NCBI GenBank assembly: GCA_965214915.1
Contig: CBDCCP010000002.1
Coordinates: 1,054,001-1,118,000 of the forward strand
Direction of reading: 5' to 3'
Origin: CATQHP01 sp965214915
GTDB lineage: Bacteria; Acidobacteriota; Terriglobia; Bryobacterales; UBA6623
Length of the DNA: 64,000 bases
The position numbers were made by a program, and so were the translations under genes. Below the pieces are notes generated by a model that was given only the letters and a program-made list of their open reading frames with translations, ran no database searches and had not been told where the DNA came from. Each line of letters starts with the position of its first letter. Positions within the stretch are counted from its first letter, which is position 1. Shown here piece by piece: positions 8,169 through 16,078 of the stretch.

Positions 8169-8918
8169 GAACGACTGGAAGCGGCGCAGGACAAGACCGG
8201 CATCGCCGCTCCTGAGCTATTCCGGCGCTGTGTGAAGACCGGCTTAGATTGCGCTGACGGCCCGATCGCCGCGTATCGCCTGCACGCGCATATGCTCTTG
8301 CAGTCGGCCAACCCCGCCGCGCTCAAACGGCCGAACCACCTCGGCCCCGGACGGATTGGGCGGCCCGGCCCTGCCTATTGGTACTTCCAGACACCTCACA
8401 ACAAGAGCAGCAAGGCAAGGATGCCAGTGCCTATAAGCTACTCGGCCCGTTTCTGTCCCGTCACGGAACCGACATCGCGAGCAATGGCCCGCAGCGTAAC
8501 CCCTGTGTAAACGATTCCACCGGCCACGCAGACGCCAAGGGTTTGCGAGAACCCGGCGACCTGCTTCACCGTCCTCAGTGTTCCGGTAAGCGCTTCGCCA
8601 TTGAAGCGAGGGCATCCAGTATCTCCGCAGTAGTAGCGCTGTCCATTTGTTTCCTTTCTTCAATGAGGCCGGGGACGCCGGTCAAGACCGACGCTCCGGA
8701 AGGTTGCGGCTTGCCGCGCCGGCGAATCTGCCAGCGACCGGAACCGAGGCCGGCGAACCGGCCCGGCAACTACCTACCACAGCCGACCGGCGGCGGCGCC
8801 ACACGCCCCCAACGGACATACCGGAGTTTTTGGACGTATCCGGGAAGCAGTGTTATCTTGGATTTGAAACTGTCGTGACCCCTATATTGAAGAAGGCGCA
8901 AACAAATGACGGATATAA
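8169..8918 (+). other. Non-coding or decayed stretch
   Basis: No frame on either strand has a recognisable domain. Short minus-strand pieces (a frame ending TTAEILDALASMAKRLPEH at 8578, and a 43-codon GTG frame just after it) look like debris. A possible promoter element (TATATT near 8881) precedes the antitoxin gene. Confidence 0.45.
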
Positions 8919-9143
8919 ATGACGGATATCAGAATTGCGGATTTGACGGTGAGCGAGTTCAAAAAAATCGTTCACGAAGTCATCGTTCAATCTGTCGCCG
9001 ATGCGCTCGGCGATCCTGACGAGGGACTGACGCTGCGCGACGACTTTGCCGCAGACCTGCGCCATTCTCTCGCGGAAGTCGAAGCCGGCGGAAAAACGAC
9101 AAGCTTGTCGGATATCACGGCAAGACTTGGGCTTTCCGAGTGA
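8919..9143 (+). CDS. Probable antitoxin of a RelE/ParE-type pair
   Basis: 74 residues starting MTDIRIADLTVSEFKKIV and ending DITARLGLSE. It overlaps the downstream toxin by the GTGA arrangement usual in toxin-antitoxin operons, and its acidic, short, helical make-up fits an antitoxin. A 13-bp tandem duplication (8904-8916 and 8917-8929) spans its start codon, so two ATGs occur 13 bases apart and only the second is in frame. I do not recognise a named DNA-binding domain. The call rests on position and size. Confidence 0.6.
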   Translation: MTDIRIADLTVSEFKKIVHEVIVQSVADALGDPDEGLTLRDDFAADLRHSLAEVEAGGKTTSLSDITARLGLSE

Positions 9144-9428
9144 TCTGCCATGTTGTGCTGACACCGGCGGCGGAAGCCGATCTCCGCCGTTTGGATGCAA
9201 CCGTTGCGCGCCGCGTCATGGCGAAGCTCCAATGGTTGGCGGAGAATGGAGAATGTCGAGACAATCAGACTTGAAGCGTTGACAGGCGCTTGGCAAGGCG
9301 CGTTCAAGCTTCGGGTAGGCGATTACCGCGTGCTCTACACTCGCGAAACCTTGGGTCGCCGAATCGTTGTTCACTTCGTTAGGCACCGTCGCGAAGTGTA
9401 CAGGATAAGCGCCGCCAAACAACCCTGA
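9140..9428 (+). pseudogene. RelE/ParE-family toxin, frameshifted by a 7-bp duplication
   Basis: Frame one reads HVVLTPAAEADLRRLDATVA through KLQWLAEN. Frame two resumes with VETIRLEALTGAWQGAFKLR, then VGDYRVLYTRETLGRR and HFVRHRREVYRI, the canonical RelE/ParE core and C-terminal signature. Between them GGAGAAT occurs twice in tandem (9241-9247, 9248-9254). Removing one unit restores a continuous toxin of about 93 residues. The toxin is therefore inactivated, perhaps reversibly, by a 7-bp duplication. The GTG start overlaps the antitoxin stop. Confidence 0.8.
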
Positions 9429-9438
9429 GGCCGCACAA

Positions 9439-9936
9439 CTAATCGAACCAGTTGTATGCCTGCATGCGGCCGCAGATCACCACGACCGACCACAGAATCA
9501 GCGAGGCCGCCCCGGCAATCTTTGCCCGGCGGGGCGGCGCGGAAGCGGTATCCCAATCGACCACCCGGCGGTAGATCGTGCGGTGAAAGATGAAGGCGTT
9601 AAGGCCCGCCAGGGCGATGCCGACGACTTTGATGCGGAAGAATATGTTGTGGTAGGCGCGAAGCGGGGTCGAATAGAACAGCAGCGCCCCGCTGACGACC
9701 ATCAGGGCAAATCCCGCGAACGCCCACGGCAGGAGCCTCCCCGCCGTCTGCGACACGGGCACGCCGCGCATGCCCAAGCCCAGCAAGCGCAGGTCGAGCA
9801 TGGCGATCATGCCCAGAAAAAGGCACAGCGACAGGACATGGGTCGACTCCACCAGCGGGTAAAACAGGATCGACTCGCGGATGCCCACGCTTCCGCCGGT
9901 GTTTTCAAGCCATTCGAGGAATACTACCGGAGACAT
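9439..9936 (-). CDS. DUF6644-type membrane protein (copy 2)
   Basis: 165 residues, four predicted membrane helices, with FLEWLENTGGSVGIRESILF at the N-terminus and LRLLGLGMRGVPVSQTAGRL after the second helix, matching the paralogue at 6931-7398. Its final 78 bases are duplicated at 8091-8168. It is divergent from the cytochrome gene at 10055, so the two may share the intervening control region. The function is unknown; a membrane redox role is possible given conserved intramembrane His residues and the cytochrome neighbour. Confidence 0.75.
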   Translation of the reverse strand: MSPVVFLEWLENTGGSVGIRESILFYPLVESTHVLSLCLFLGMIAMLDLRLLGLGMRGVPVSQTAGRLLPWAFAGFALMVVSGALLFYSTPLRAYHNIFFRIKVVGIALAGLNAFIFHRTIYRRVVDWDTASAPPRRAKIAGAASLILWSVVVICGRMQAYNWFD

Positions 9937-10000
9937 TGGGGCGCCCCGCTTGGGGGCTTAAAGAAACTCTAGCAAAACGATGGGGACGCCGTGTAGCCGG

Positions 10001-10023
10001 CGGATAGCGGATAGCAAAACCGC
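10001..10023 (+). repeat. Heptad repeat plus shared GGATAGCAAAACCGC element
   Basis: CGGATAG occurs twice (10001-10007, 10008-10014), followed by GCAAAACCGC. The 15-mer at 10009-10023 recurs exactly at 11502-11516. It precedes the cytochrome gene, while the second copy follows the next gene, so the two copies bracket the cytochrome/exported-protein pair. Confidence 0.6.
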
Positions 10024-10054
10024 CGGCGCGGATTTTGCTACGATTCTTGCAGAC

Positions 10055-10495
10055 ATGACTTCAGGCCCCAAAAAGACGGCGGGCTTTGCGGCGGCCGTCC
10101 TTCTGTTCGCGGCGGCCTCCGCTCAAACGGAGGAGCCCGGCGCCGATTCTGCCGGCCTCAGGGCCGTCGGCGACGTTACGGAGATCATGAAGGCGATGAC
10201 GATCCCCGCGTCGAACGCCATCTGGAACGTCGGGCGCAATCCCCCCGCGGACGAAAAGGCTTGGGAAGCTCTGAGAAACCAAGCCGTGCTGCTTGGGGAA
10301 TCCGGCAATCTGCTGCTGATCGGCGGCCGCGCCAAGAACGATGAAATCTGGCGCGAAACGTCGCTGGCGATGGTCGAGGCCGGAGCCCTCGCGCTCAAGG
10401 CGGCGAAGGCCAAGGATCCGGACGGGGTCAACGACGCGGGCAACCTGATGGTCGATGCCTGCGAGATGTGTCACGAACGCCATTGGCGGCGGTGA
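10055..10495 (+). CDS. Exported monohaem cytochrome c-like protein
   Basis: 146 residues with a signal peptide (hydrophobic run GFAAAVLLFAAASAQ) and one haem-binding motif CEMCH at residues 136-140, close to the C-terminus. The helical body with a single C-terminal CXXCH resembles the cytochrome c' layout (four-helix bundle). It probably works in the periplasm. It is followed 8 bases later by a co-directional exported protein, suggesting an operon. Start chosen at the ATG directly before the signal peptide rather than an upstream alternative. Confidence 0.75.
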   Translation: MTSGPKKTAGFAAAVLLFAAASAQTEEPGADSAGLRAVGDVTEIMKAMTIPASNAIWNVGRNPPADEKAWEALRNQAVLLGESGNLLLIGGRAKNDEIWRETSLAMVEAGALALKAAKAKDPDGVNDAGNLMVDACEMCHERHWRR

Positions 10496-10503
10496 GGCGA
10501 ACC

Positions 10504-11496
10504 ATGACGAAATTCCCGGCGACAGCACTTCTTGCCGCAATTTTTGCGGCGGCTCTGACGGCCGTTCCGGCAGCCGCCCAGTCTTCTTCGGATGCAGGCG
10601 GGCAATGGACCGTCGGCCGCACCCCGTGGGGCGATCCCGATCTGCAGGGCATGTGGACCAACGAGACGATCACGCCCTTCGAGCGTCCGCCGCAGCACAA
10701 GGGCAAAGCCTTCTTGAGCGCGGCCGAGGCGGCCAAGATCGAGCAGGACATCGCCCGGCGGCGGACCGCAAGCGACGGCAAATCCGTCCCCGGCAACGTG
10801 GGCAGCTACAACCGGATCTGGATGGACTCAGGGGACAAGTTTCTCACGACGCGGCAGACCTCGCTGGTGGTCAAGCCCGCCGACGGCATCGTGCCCACCC
10901 GTGATTCCGCCGTCGCCAAGCGCGATTACAACAAAGCTCACGAAGGCGACCATTACAAGCACATGAGCGTGTGGGACCGCTGCATCACCCGCGGCGTGCC
11001 CGGCTCGATGTTTCCGGCCGGCTACAACAACGCCTACCGCATCGCGCAGATTCCGGGCTATGTCGTGATCTTCTACGAGATGATCCACGACATCCGCATC
11101 ATTCCACTCGACGGCCGGCCGCACGTTTCCGAGAACATCCGCCTGTGGATGGGAGACTCCCGCGGCCGCTGGGAAGGCGACACGCTGGCGGTCGACGTCA
11201 CCAACTTCACCGACAAGGGCTGGATCGCCAACAACGGAGCGTCGCGGCGCATCAAAGGCATTCCGCAAAGCGAGAAGCTGCACGTCGTCGAGCGGTTCAC
11301 GCGGACGGACGCAGACACCATCCGCTACGAGGTGACCATCGAAGACCCCGAAATGTACACCGCGCCGTGGAAGGTCTCGATGCCCCTGACCCGCGACCCC
11401 GAGTATCAGATCTACGAGTATGCCTGCCACGAGGGGAATACGGCCGTCGAGTTGATCTTGGGCGGGGCCAGGGCGGAGGAAGCCGCTGGGCAGTGA
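10504..11496 (+). CDS. Exported protein of unknown function
   Basis: 330 residues with a clear signal peptide (ATALLAAIFAAALTAVPAAAQ). After cleavage it shows GQWTVGRTPWGDPDLQGMW, a motif I associate with a large family of uncharacterised exported proteins in Acidobacteria and Proteobacteria. Further conserved-looking stretches are GVPGSMFPAGYNNAYRI, GRPHVSENIRLWMGDSRGRW and VDVTNFTDKGW. No catalytic motif is recognisable. It sits 8 bases after the monohaem cytochrome. Confidence 0.7.
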   Translation: MTKFPATALLAAIFAAALTAVPAAAQSSSDAGGQWTVGRTPWGDPDLQGMWTNETITPFERPPQHKGKAFLSAAEAAKIEQDIARRRTASDGKSVPGNVGSYNRIWMDSGDKFLTTRQTSLVVKPADGIVPTRDSAVAKRDYNKAHEGDHYKHMSVWDRCITRGVPGSMFPAGYNNAYRIAQIPGYVVIFYEMIHDIRIIPLDGRPHVSENIRLWMGDSRGRWEGDTLAVDVTNFTDKGWIANNGASRRIKGIPQSEKLHVVERFTRTDADTIRYEVTIEDPEMYTAPWKVSMPLTRDPEYQIYEYACHEGNTAVELILGGARAEEAAGQ

Positions 11497-11613
11497 ATCG
11501 TGGATAGCAAAACCGCTGTGCGCGGCAGTCGCGGGCACTGGCTCGCGGGTCTTCCCGACTCGTTACTTTCAACTCGCAACCCGCGACTCACTCTGTTTCC
11601 GCTACACTGGGTA

Positions 11614-12012
11614 ATGACCGGCAAACGTATGGCAATCCTCGACCGCTGCGGCATCGCCGTTTCGGCGGTTTGCGCGGTTCATTGCGTGGCGACGCCATTG
11701 GCTTTCGGCGGCCTGCTTGCCGTGCCGCTCGGCCGGCTGCAAGGCGAAAGCGCCGAAGCCGTTCTGCTGATCCTCTCGGCCCTGATCGGGTTCGCCAGCC
11801 TGACTTGGGCCTACCGCGCTCGTCACCGCCGGCGCCGCTGCCTGGCGACGTTTGCCGCGGGCTTTTTGCTGCTGCTCGCAGCCAAGCCGGTCTTCCACGG
11901 CGGCAGCCTCGGCGCCGCTTCCGCCGCTTGCGGCGCGCTGTGCATTGCCGTTGCCCATCTGCTGAACCTCAAGCTCTGCCGCACCTGCCCGGACTGCCGC
12001 CGCGGCGGCTAG
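11614..12012 (+). CDS. MerC-domain membrane protein
   Basis: 132 residues with four predicted membrane spans. The start DRCGIAVSAVCAVHCVATPL carries the Cys and Cys-His residues typical of MerC-domain proteins, which include mercuric transporters and many uncharacterised homologues. The C-terminus adds a cysteine cluster (LCRTCPDC) that could bind metal. No mer genes are nearby, so mercury resistance should not be assumed. The gene ends 6 bases before the adenosine deaminase start. Confidence 0.75.
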   Translation: MTGKRMAILDRCGIAVSAVCAVHCVATPLAFGGLLAVPLGRLQGESAEAVLLILSALIGFASLTWAYRARHRRRRCLATFAAGFLLLLAAKPVFHGGSLGAASAACGALCIAVAHLLNLKLCRTCPDCRRGG

Positions 12013-12018
12013 CTCTCA

Positions 12019-13026
12019 ATGGCGGCGGCCGACTTTCTCGCGCAGCCCAAAGCCGAGTTGCACGTTCACCTGCGCGGCGCGGCCCCTGCAGAGTTCCTGG
12101 GGGCGTTGCTTCGCAAATATCCGCCGGAGGAAGCGCTGGCCAACGCCCCGCGGCGCCACCGCCGGCTCTTCGCGGCGCATGCAAACATCCGCGCGGCGAT
12201 GGAAGGCCGCTACGAGGAAAATGCTTTCTTCCGCTACGATTCGTTCGACGGATTCCTCGCGGCCTATCTCTTTACCAGCTATTTCGTGCGCGGCATCGAC
12301 GACTTCCGAAACTTGATTGCCGCCGTGCGAGAGCGGCTTCATCGCGAAAACATCGTTTACGCCGAGGTCACCGTCTCCGTAATCGAGTACGTCAACCAGG
12401 GCATTCCTCTCGAAGCGCTGCTCGAAGCACTGTCGGAGGAACCCGCAACGCCTCCCCGTGTGCGCTGGGTCGTCGATCTCGTGCGCAACATCGGAGCCGA
12501 AGCGGCCGAGAGCCTGCTCGACCGCATCCTCGAGCGCCGGCCGCGCAACTTGGCGGCAATCACCCTCGGGGGCTCGGAGCGCCTCTTCCCGCCTGCGCCG
12601 TTCGAGCGCGTCTTCGCCAAAGCCCGCGGCGCCGGCTTGAAGCTCACGGTCCACGCCGGAGAAGGGCTGGGACCGGAAAGCGTTTGGGACGCTTTGCGTA
12701 TTTTGAAAGTCGACCGCATCGGCCACGGCGTGCGGGCGATCGAAGACCCCGCGCTCGTGGAACGCCTTGCCGCCGACCGGATTCCGCTCGAAATCTGCCC
12801 GACGAGCAACATCCGCACGGGCATCTACCGCTCGTATGCGGAGCACCCCGCGCGCAGGCTCTTCGAGGCCGGGGCGCCGCTTACCGTCAGCACCGACGAC
12901 CCGACGTTTTTCGGCGTAACGTTGTCTCAGGAACTGTCCGCCCTGACGGCGCTCGGCTTCTCGCAAGACGAAATCGAGGGCATCGTCGCCAACGGCTTCC
13001 GTTTCGCCTTCGCCCCGCCGCCTTGA
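12019..13026 (+). CDS. Adenosine deaminase-family protein
   Basis: 335 residues forming a metal-dependent amidohydrolase barrel. Zinc and catalytic residues are visible: His15 and His17 (AELHVHLRG), the HAGEG motif near residue 213 with catalytic Glu, DRIGHG near residue 234, and STDDP near residue 291. The family deaminates adenosine or adenine to inosine or hypoxanthine in purine salvage. An adenine- or aminodeoxyfutalosine-deaminating relative cannot be excluded from sequence alone. It converges with the sialate esterase on the other strand, only 7 bases away. Confidence 0.85.
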   Translation: MAAADFLAQPKAELHVHLRGAAPAEFLGALLRKYPPEEALANAPRRHRRLFAAHANIRAAMEGRYEENAFFRYDSFDGFLAAYLFTSYFVRGIDDFRNLIAAVRERLHRENIVYAEVTVSVIEYVNQGIPLEALLEALSEEPATPPRVRWVVDLVRNIGAEAAESLLDRILERRPRNLAAITLGGSERLFPPAPFERVFAKARGAGLKLTVHAGEGLGPESVWDALRILKVDRIGHGVRAIEDPALVERLAADRIPLEICPTSNIRTGIYRSYAEHPARRLFEAGAPLTVSTDDPTFFGVTLSQELSALTALGFSQDEIEGIVANGFRFAFAPPP

Positions 13027-13033
13027 ATGCGGA

Positions 13034-14539
13034 CTACTCGGCGGTGCGGAAAGGCGACGCCAGCAAACCGGCCTTGTTGAACAGATTGCCTTCGGGAGCG
13101 GCCGCCCAGGCGTAGCGGGCCTTAAGCGGAGCATCGACTTCGGGGCTCGACAACAGGATGTTCGCGCCGACGACCCGCGCCTCGGCGGCAACATACTTGC
13201 CGTCTGCGCCCGCCAACTCGAAGCCGCGCAACTCGCCGCCGCGCGCCGACAAGCCGCCGCCGAGATGATCGAACCACAGCCTGAGCGTCCGGCCTTCCCG
13301 CGTCGCCTGCCTGAAAACGGGGCCGGAAAAGGCGAGGCTGCGCTCCCCGTAAACTTTTGCGCGCGCCGCGAGCGCGAGGCGGCGGCCGACATCCTGCTTA
13401 TTGCGCGGGTGAATGTCGTTCGGGTTGCCGATATCCACGGTCACGGCCATGCCGGTGTTGACCAGATCGAGCGCCATAGCCTGCGCTTCGCGGACTTCGG
13501 GCCATGCGCTCCGTTCCGGGACGCGCCCGTAGTCGGCCAGTTGCACGAACAGGAAGGGGAAAGGCCCCAGCCCCCACTCCCGCCGCCAATCGAGAATCAT
13601 GGCCTTGAAAAGGCCCCGATAGCGCTCTCCGCGGCCGCGGTTGGCGTTGTTCTCCCCCTGGTACCAGATCGTCCCGCGAATCGGATACGGCGTGAGCGGA
13701 GCGATCATCGCATTGAAGAGGCCCGCCGGCGCGTGATGATGCCCCGGCCCGCGGGGAGCAGGCGGTCTCCGCGGCCTCTGACTGCCGGCCGCCTCGGCTT
13801 TGGCCGCTGCCGTCTCCCAGCGCTTCAGAGCCTTCTCGTGAGCCTTCTTGGCTTTCGGATAATCCGCCAGCACCTGCGCCCACTCTTGTCGGAACGGCGA
13901 CAACGACATGTCGGCGGCGAGCGTCTCGGCGGTGGTCCAAGCTTCGGCCGGAGTGCCGCCCCAAGCCGACTGAATGACTCCGAACGGGACACCCAATTTT
14001 TCGTGCAAATGCCGGGCGAAGAAGTAACCGACGCCGGACAACTCCGCCGCGGTTTGGGGAGAAACCGCCAGCCATTCGCCCTCGACATCGTCCCGCCGCT
14101 CGTCCGCGGTGGCCAGCTTCACCTTGAAATAGCGGATTTGAGGGAACTTCGCCGCCGCAATCTCCTGCTCGGCGTCGTTCGACCGCTGCAGGGGCCAGAC
14201 CATGTTCGACTGTCCCGACGCAACCCAGACTTCGCCGACGTAAATATCGCGCAATACGACCGCGTTGGCGCCCCGTATCGTCATCTCGAACGGGCCGCCC
14301 GCCGCCAGCGGCTTGAGATAGACTTCCCAGCGGCCCGCGCTATCGGCGGCCGTCGAAGCCTCTTGCCCGCGAAAGGCGACCGCGATCTCTTCGCCGGGGT
14401 CCGCCCAGCCCCAGACGTGAACCGGCAGTTCCCGCTGAATCACCATACGGTCGCTCAGCAGAGCGGGCAGCCTGACCGCCGCCGTCAAAAAGCCGGCAAG
14501 CGGAAAAGATGCCAAAACAAGCAGCGCGAGCTTCTTCAT
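13034..14539 (-). CDS. Sialate O-acetylesterase-like exported hydrolase
   Basis: 501 residues with a signal peptide (LALLVLASFPLAGFLTAA). After a beta domain (LPALLSDRMVIQRELPVHVW) comes an SGNH/GDSL-type esterase: SGQSNMVWPLQRS near residue 108 carries the nucleophile Ser, and IWYQGENNAN near residue 290 the oxyanion-hole Asn block. The DIHPRNKQDVGRRLA segment supplies the Asp-x-x-His pair. This family removes acetyl groups from sialic acid or other sugars in the periplasm. The start is the ATG preceding the leader; a much longer open frame upstream is not coding. Confidence 0.85.
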   Translation of the reverse strand: MKKLALLVLASFPLAGFLTAAVRLPALLSDRMVIQRELPVHVWGWADPGEEIAVAFRGQEASTAADSAGRWEVYLKPLAAGGPFEMTIRGANAVVLRDIYVGEVWVASGQSNMVWPLQRSNDAEQEIAAAKFPQIRYFKVKLATADERRDDVEGEWLAVSPQTAAELSGVGYFFARHLHEKLGVPFGVIQSAWGGTPAEAWTTAETLAADMSLSPFRQEWAQVLADYPKAKKAHEKALKRWETAAAKAEAAGSQRPRRPPAPRGPGHHHAPAGLFNAMIAPLTPYPIRGTIWYQGENNANRGRGERYRGLFKAMILDWRREWGLGPFPFLFVQLADYGRVPERSAWPEVREAQAMALDLVNTGMAVTVDIGNPNDIHPRNKQDVGRRLALAARAKVYGERSLAFSGPVFRQATREGRTLRLWFDHLGGGLSARGGELRGFELAGADGKYVAAEARVVGANILLSSPEVDAPLKARYAWAAAPEGNLFNKAGLLASPFRTAE

Positions 14540-14594
14540 CACGTTGTCATTCTCACACACGCGGACATATCGGGAGCGTATTTTCCGGGCCGTC

Positions 14595-15356
14595 TCAAAG
14601 CGCCGTCCAGCCGCCGTCGATGGTTTGCACCGAGCCATGCACGAACGCGGCTTCGTCCGAGCAGAGATAAAGCGCCATGTGCGCGATTTCCTCGGGCCTG
14701 CCGAGCCGCCCCACGGGTTGGCGCGCATTCAACTGCTCGCGCACCTCGGCTTTTTCGTGCTTGTGGTATTTCTCCAGATAAGCCTCGACGAAGGGCGTAT
14801 CGACCGTGCCCGGACAGATACAGTTCACGCGAAGCTTTCCGGCGTAATCGGCCGCCAGAGAGCGCGTCATCATCACCACCGCGCCTTTCGAGGCACAGTA
14901 AGCGAAGCGCCGCTTGACTCCGACCAAACCGGCAACGGAGCCGATGTTGACGATCGACCCGTAAGCGGAGCGCAGCAGTAGCGGCAGCGCCGCCTGGGTC
15001 GTCAGGAACACGCCGTCCACGTTGACGCGCATCAACTTCCGCCACTCGTCGAACCCGCATTCTTCGAGCGAGCCGACGTGCCCGACGCCGGCATTGTTAA
15101 CCAGGATGTCCAGCTTGTCTATGCGGGAAAACGCCGCGCGCACCGATTCGGGGTCGGTCACGTCGATCTTCACCGCGCGGGACCCTCCGCCGACCTCTTC
15201 GCTCAGCGCCTGCGCCGCCCGTTCGTTCAGATCGGCGACCAGCACCCGCGCCCCGGCGGCGGCGAGCGCGCGCACCGTCTGCTCGCCGATCCCGCTCGCT
15301 CCGCCCGTCACCAGCGCCGCGCGGCCGTCTAATCTGAAGGGGGCTTTGCCGGACAT
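14595..15356 (-). CDS. SDR-family oxidoreductase
   Basis: 253 residues, classical short-chain dehydrogenase. It has the nucleotide-binding TGGASGIGEQ near residue 18, acidic VADLN after strand two (favouring NAD), NNAG near residue 86, and the catalytic Tyr and Lys in YCASKGAVV near residue 152, followed by CPGTVDTPF. The substrate is unknown. The C-terminal GRPEEIAHMALYLCSDEAAFVHG is typical of 3-ketoacyl or sugar dehydrogenase-like members. Confidence 0.88.
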   Translation of the reverse strand: MSGKAPFRLDGRAALVTGGASGIGEQTVRALAAAGARVLVADLNERAAQALSEEVGGGSRAVKIDVTDPESVRAAFSRIDKLDILVNNAGVGHVGSLEECGFDEWRKLMRVNVDGVFLTTQAALPLLLRSAYGSIVNIGSVAGLVGVKRRFAYCASKGAVVMMTRSLAADYAGKLRVNCICPGTVDTPFVEAYLEKYHKHEKAEVREQLNARQPVGRLGRPEEIAHMALYLCSDEAAFVHGSVQTIDGGWTAL

Positions 15357-15506
15357 CGGAACAGTCGATTATATCCCTCTGCAATGTATGGACCCGCAGC
15401 AGCAGCCCCCGCTCCGGCTGCCTCAAGTGGACAAGATCTCCTCTTGCCGAAAATGCCTTTCAACGCTAAGATAGTCGATGGTCACGTATTTCGGCCGTTC
15501 GAACGA

Positions 15507-15528
15507 GTGGGCTGAAGCCCACTTTTTT
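15507..15528 (+). terminator. Intrinsic terminator/attenuator in rimP leader
   Basis: GTGGGCT (15507-15513), a two-base GA loop core, AGCCCAC (15516-15522) and six T residues (15523-15528) make a perfect seven-pair stem with U-tract. It lies just before rimP and after the region where the operon promoter should be, so it may act as an attenuator rather than an end of transcription. The operon encodes NusA, which affects termination. Confidence 0.75.
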
Positions 15529-15537
15529 GTTGTCCGC

Positions 15538-16014
15538 ATGCTTATGAGTTTTCGATCTGCAGAAACAGAATCGCAAGTGCGCGAGATTGCAGAGCGCGTT
15601 GCGGCTTCCGCAGGCCTCGAATTGGTTGACGCCGAGTGGAAAGGCGGCTTGAAACGGGGAGTTTTGCAAATCTACATCGACAAGCCCGGAGGAGTCACGC
15701 ACGGCGACTGCGAAACCGTCTCCAGGCAGTTGTCGGCGATTCTCGATGTCGAGGACTTGTTTCCCTATTCCTATAACCTGGAAGTTTCTTCGCCGGGGCT
15801 CGACCGCAAATTGTCCAAGCCTGCCGATTTCGAGCGTTTCGCCGGACGTAAAGCGACGTTCCGCCTCCGGAATCCCTTTGAAGGCTCCCGACGATTGACC
15901 GCCCGGATCGAGGGGCATGAAGAGGGCAGAGTTGCGCTTGCAACGAAGACCGGCTCAAGAGCGGCGTTTGCGCTCGAAGATATCGAACAAGCCCGTTTAG
16001 TAGTGGAGATATAA
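15538..16014 (+). CDS. rimP: Ribosome maturation factor RimP
   Basis: 158 residues, matching RimP in length. The N-terminal domain contains ELVDAEWKGGLKRGVLQIYIDKPGG and HGDCETVSRQLSAILDVED, then YNLEVSSPGLDRKLSKPADFERFAG, the family hallmark. It is needed for late 30S subunit assembly. It heads the rimP-nusA-infB operon. ATG 15538 or 15544 are both possible starts; upstream in-frame codons would run through the terminator hairpin and are unlikely. Confidence 0.92.
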   Translation: MLMSFRSAETESQVREIAERVAASAGLELVDAEWKGGLKRGVLQIYIDKPGGVTHGDCETVSRQLSAILDVEDLFPYSYNLEVSSPGLDRKLSKPADFERFAGRKATFRLRNPFEGSRRLTARIEGHEEGRVALATKTGSRAAFALEDIEQARLVVEI

Positions 16015-16078
16015 GCGTTCCGGCTCAAGGCCCGACCATAGGGATTCAGACGCGCGCCGGTACGCAGAGGGGGAATCA

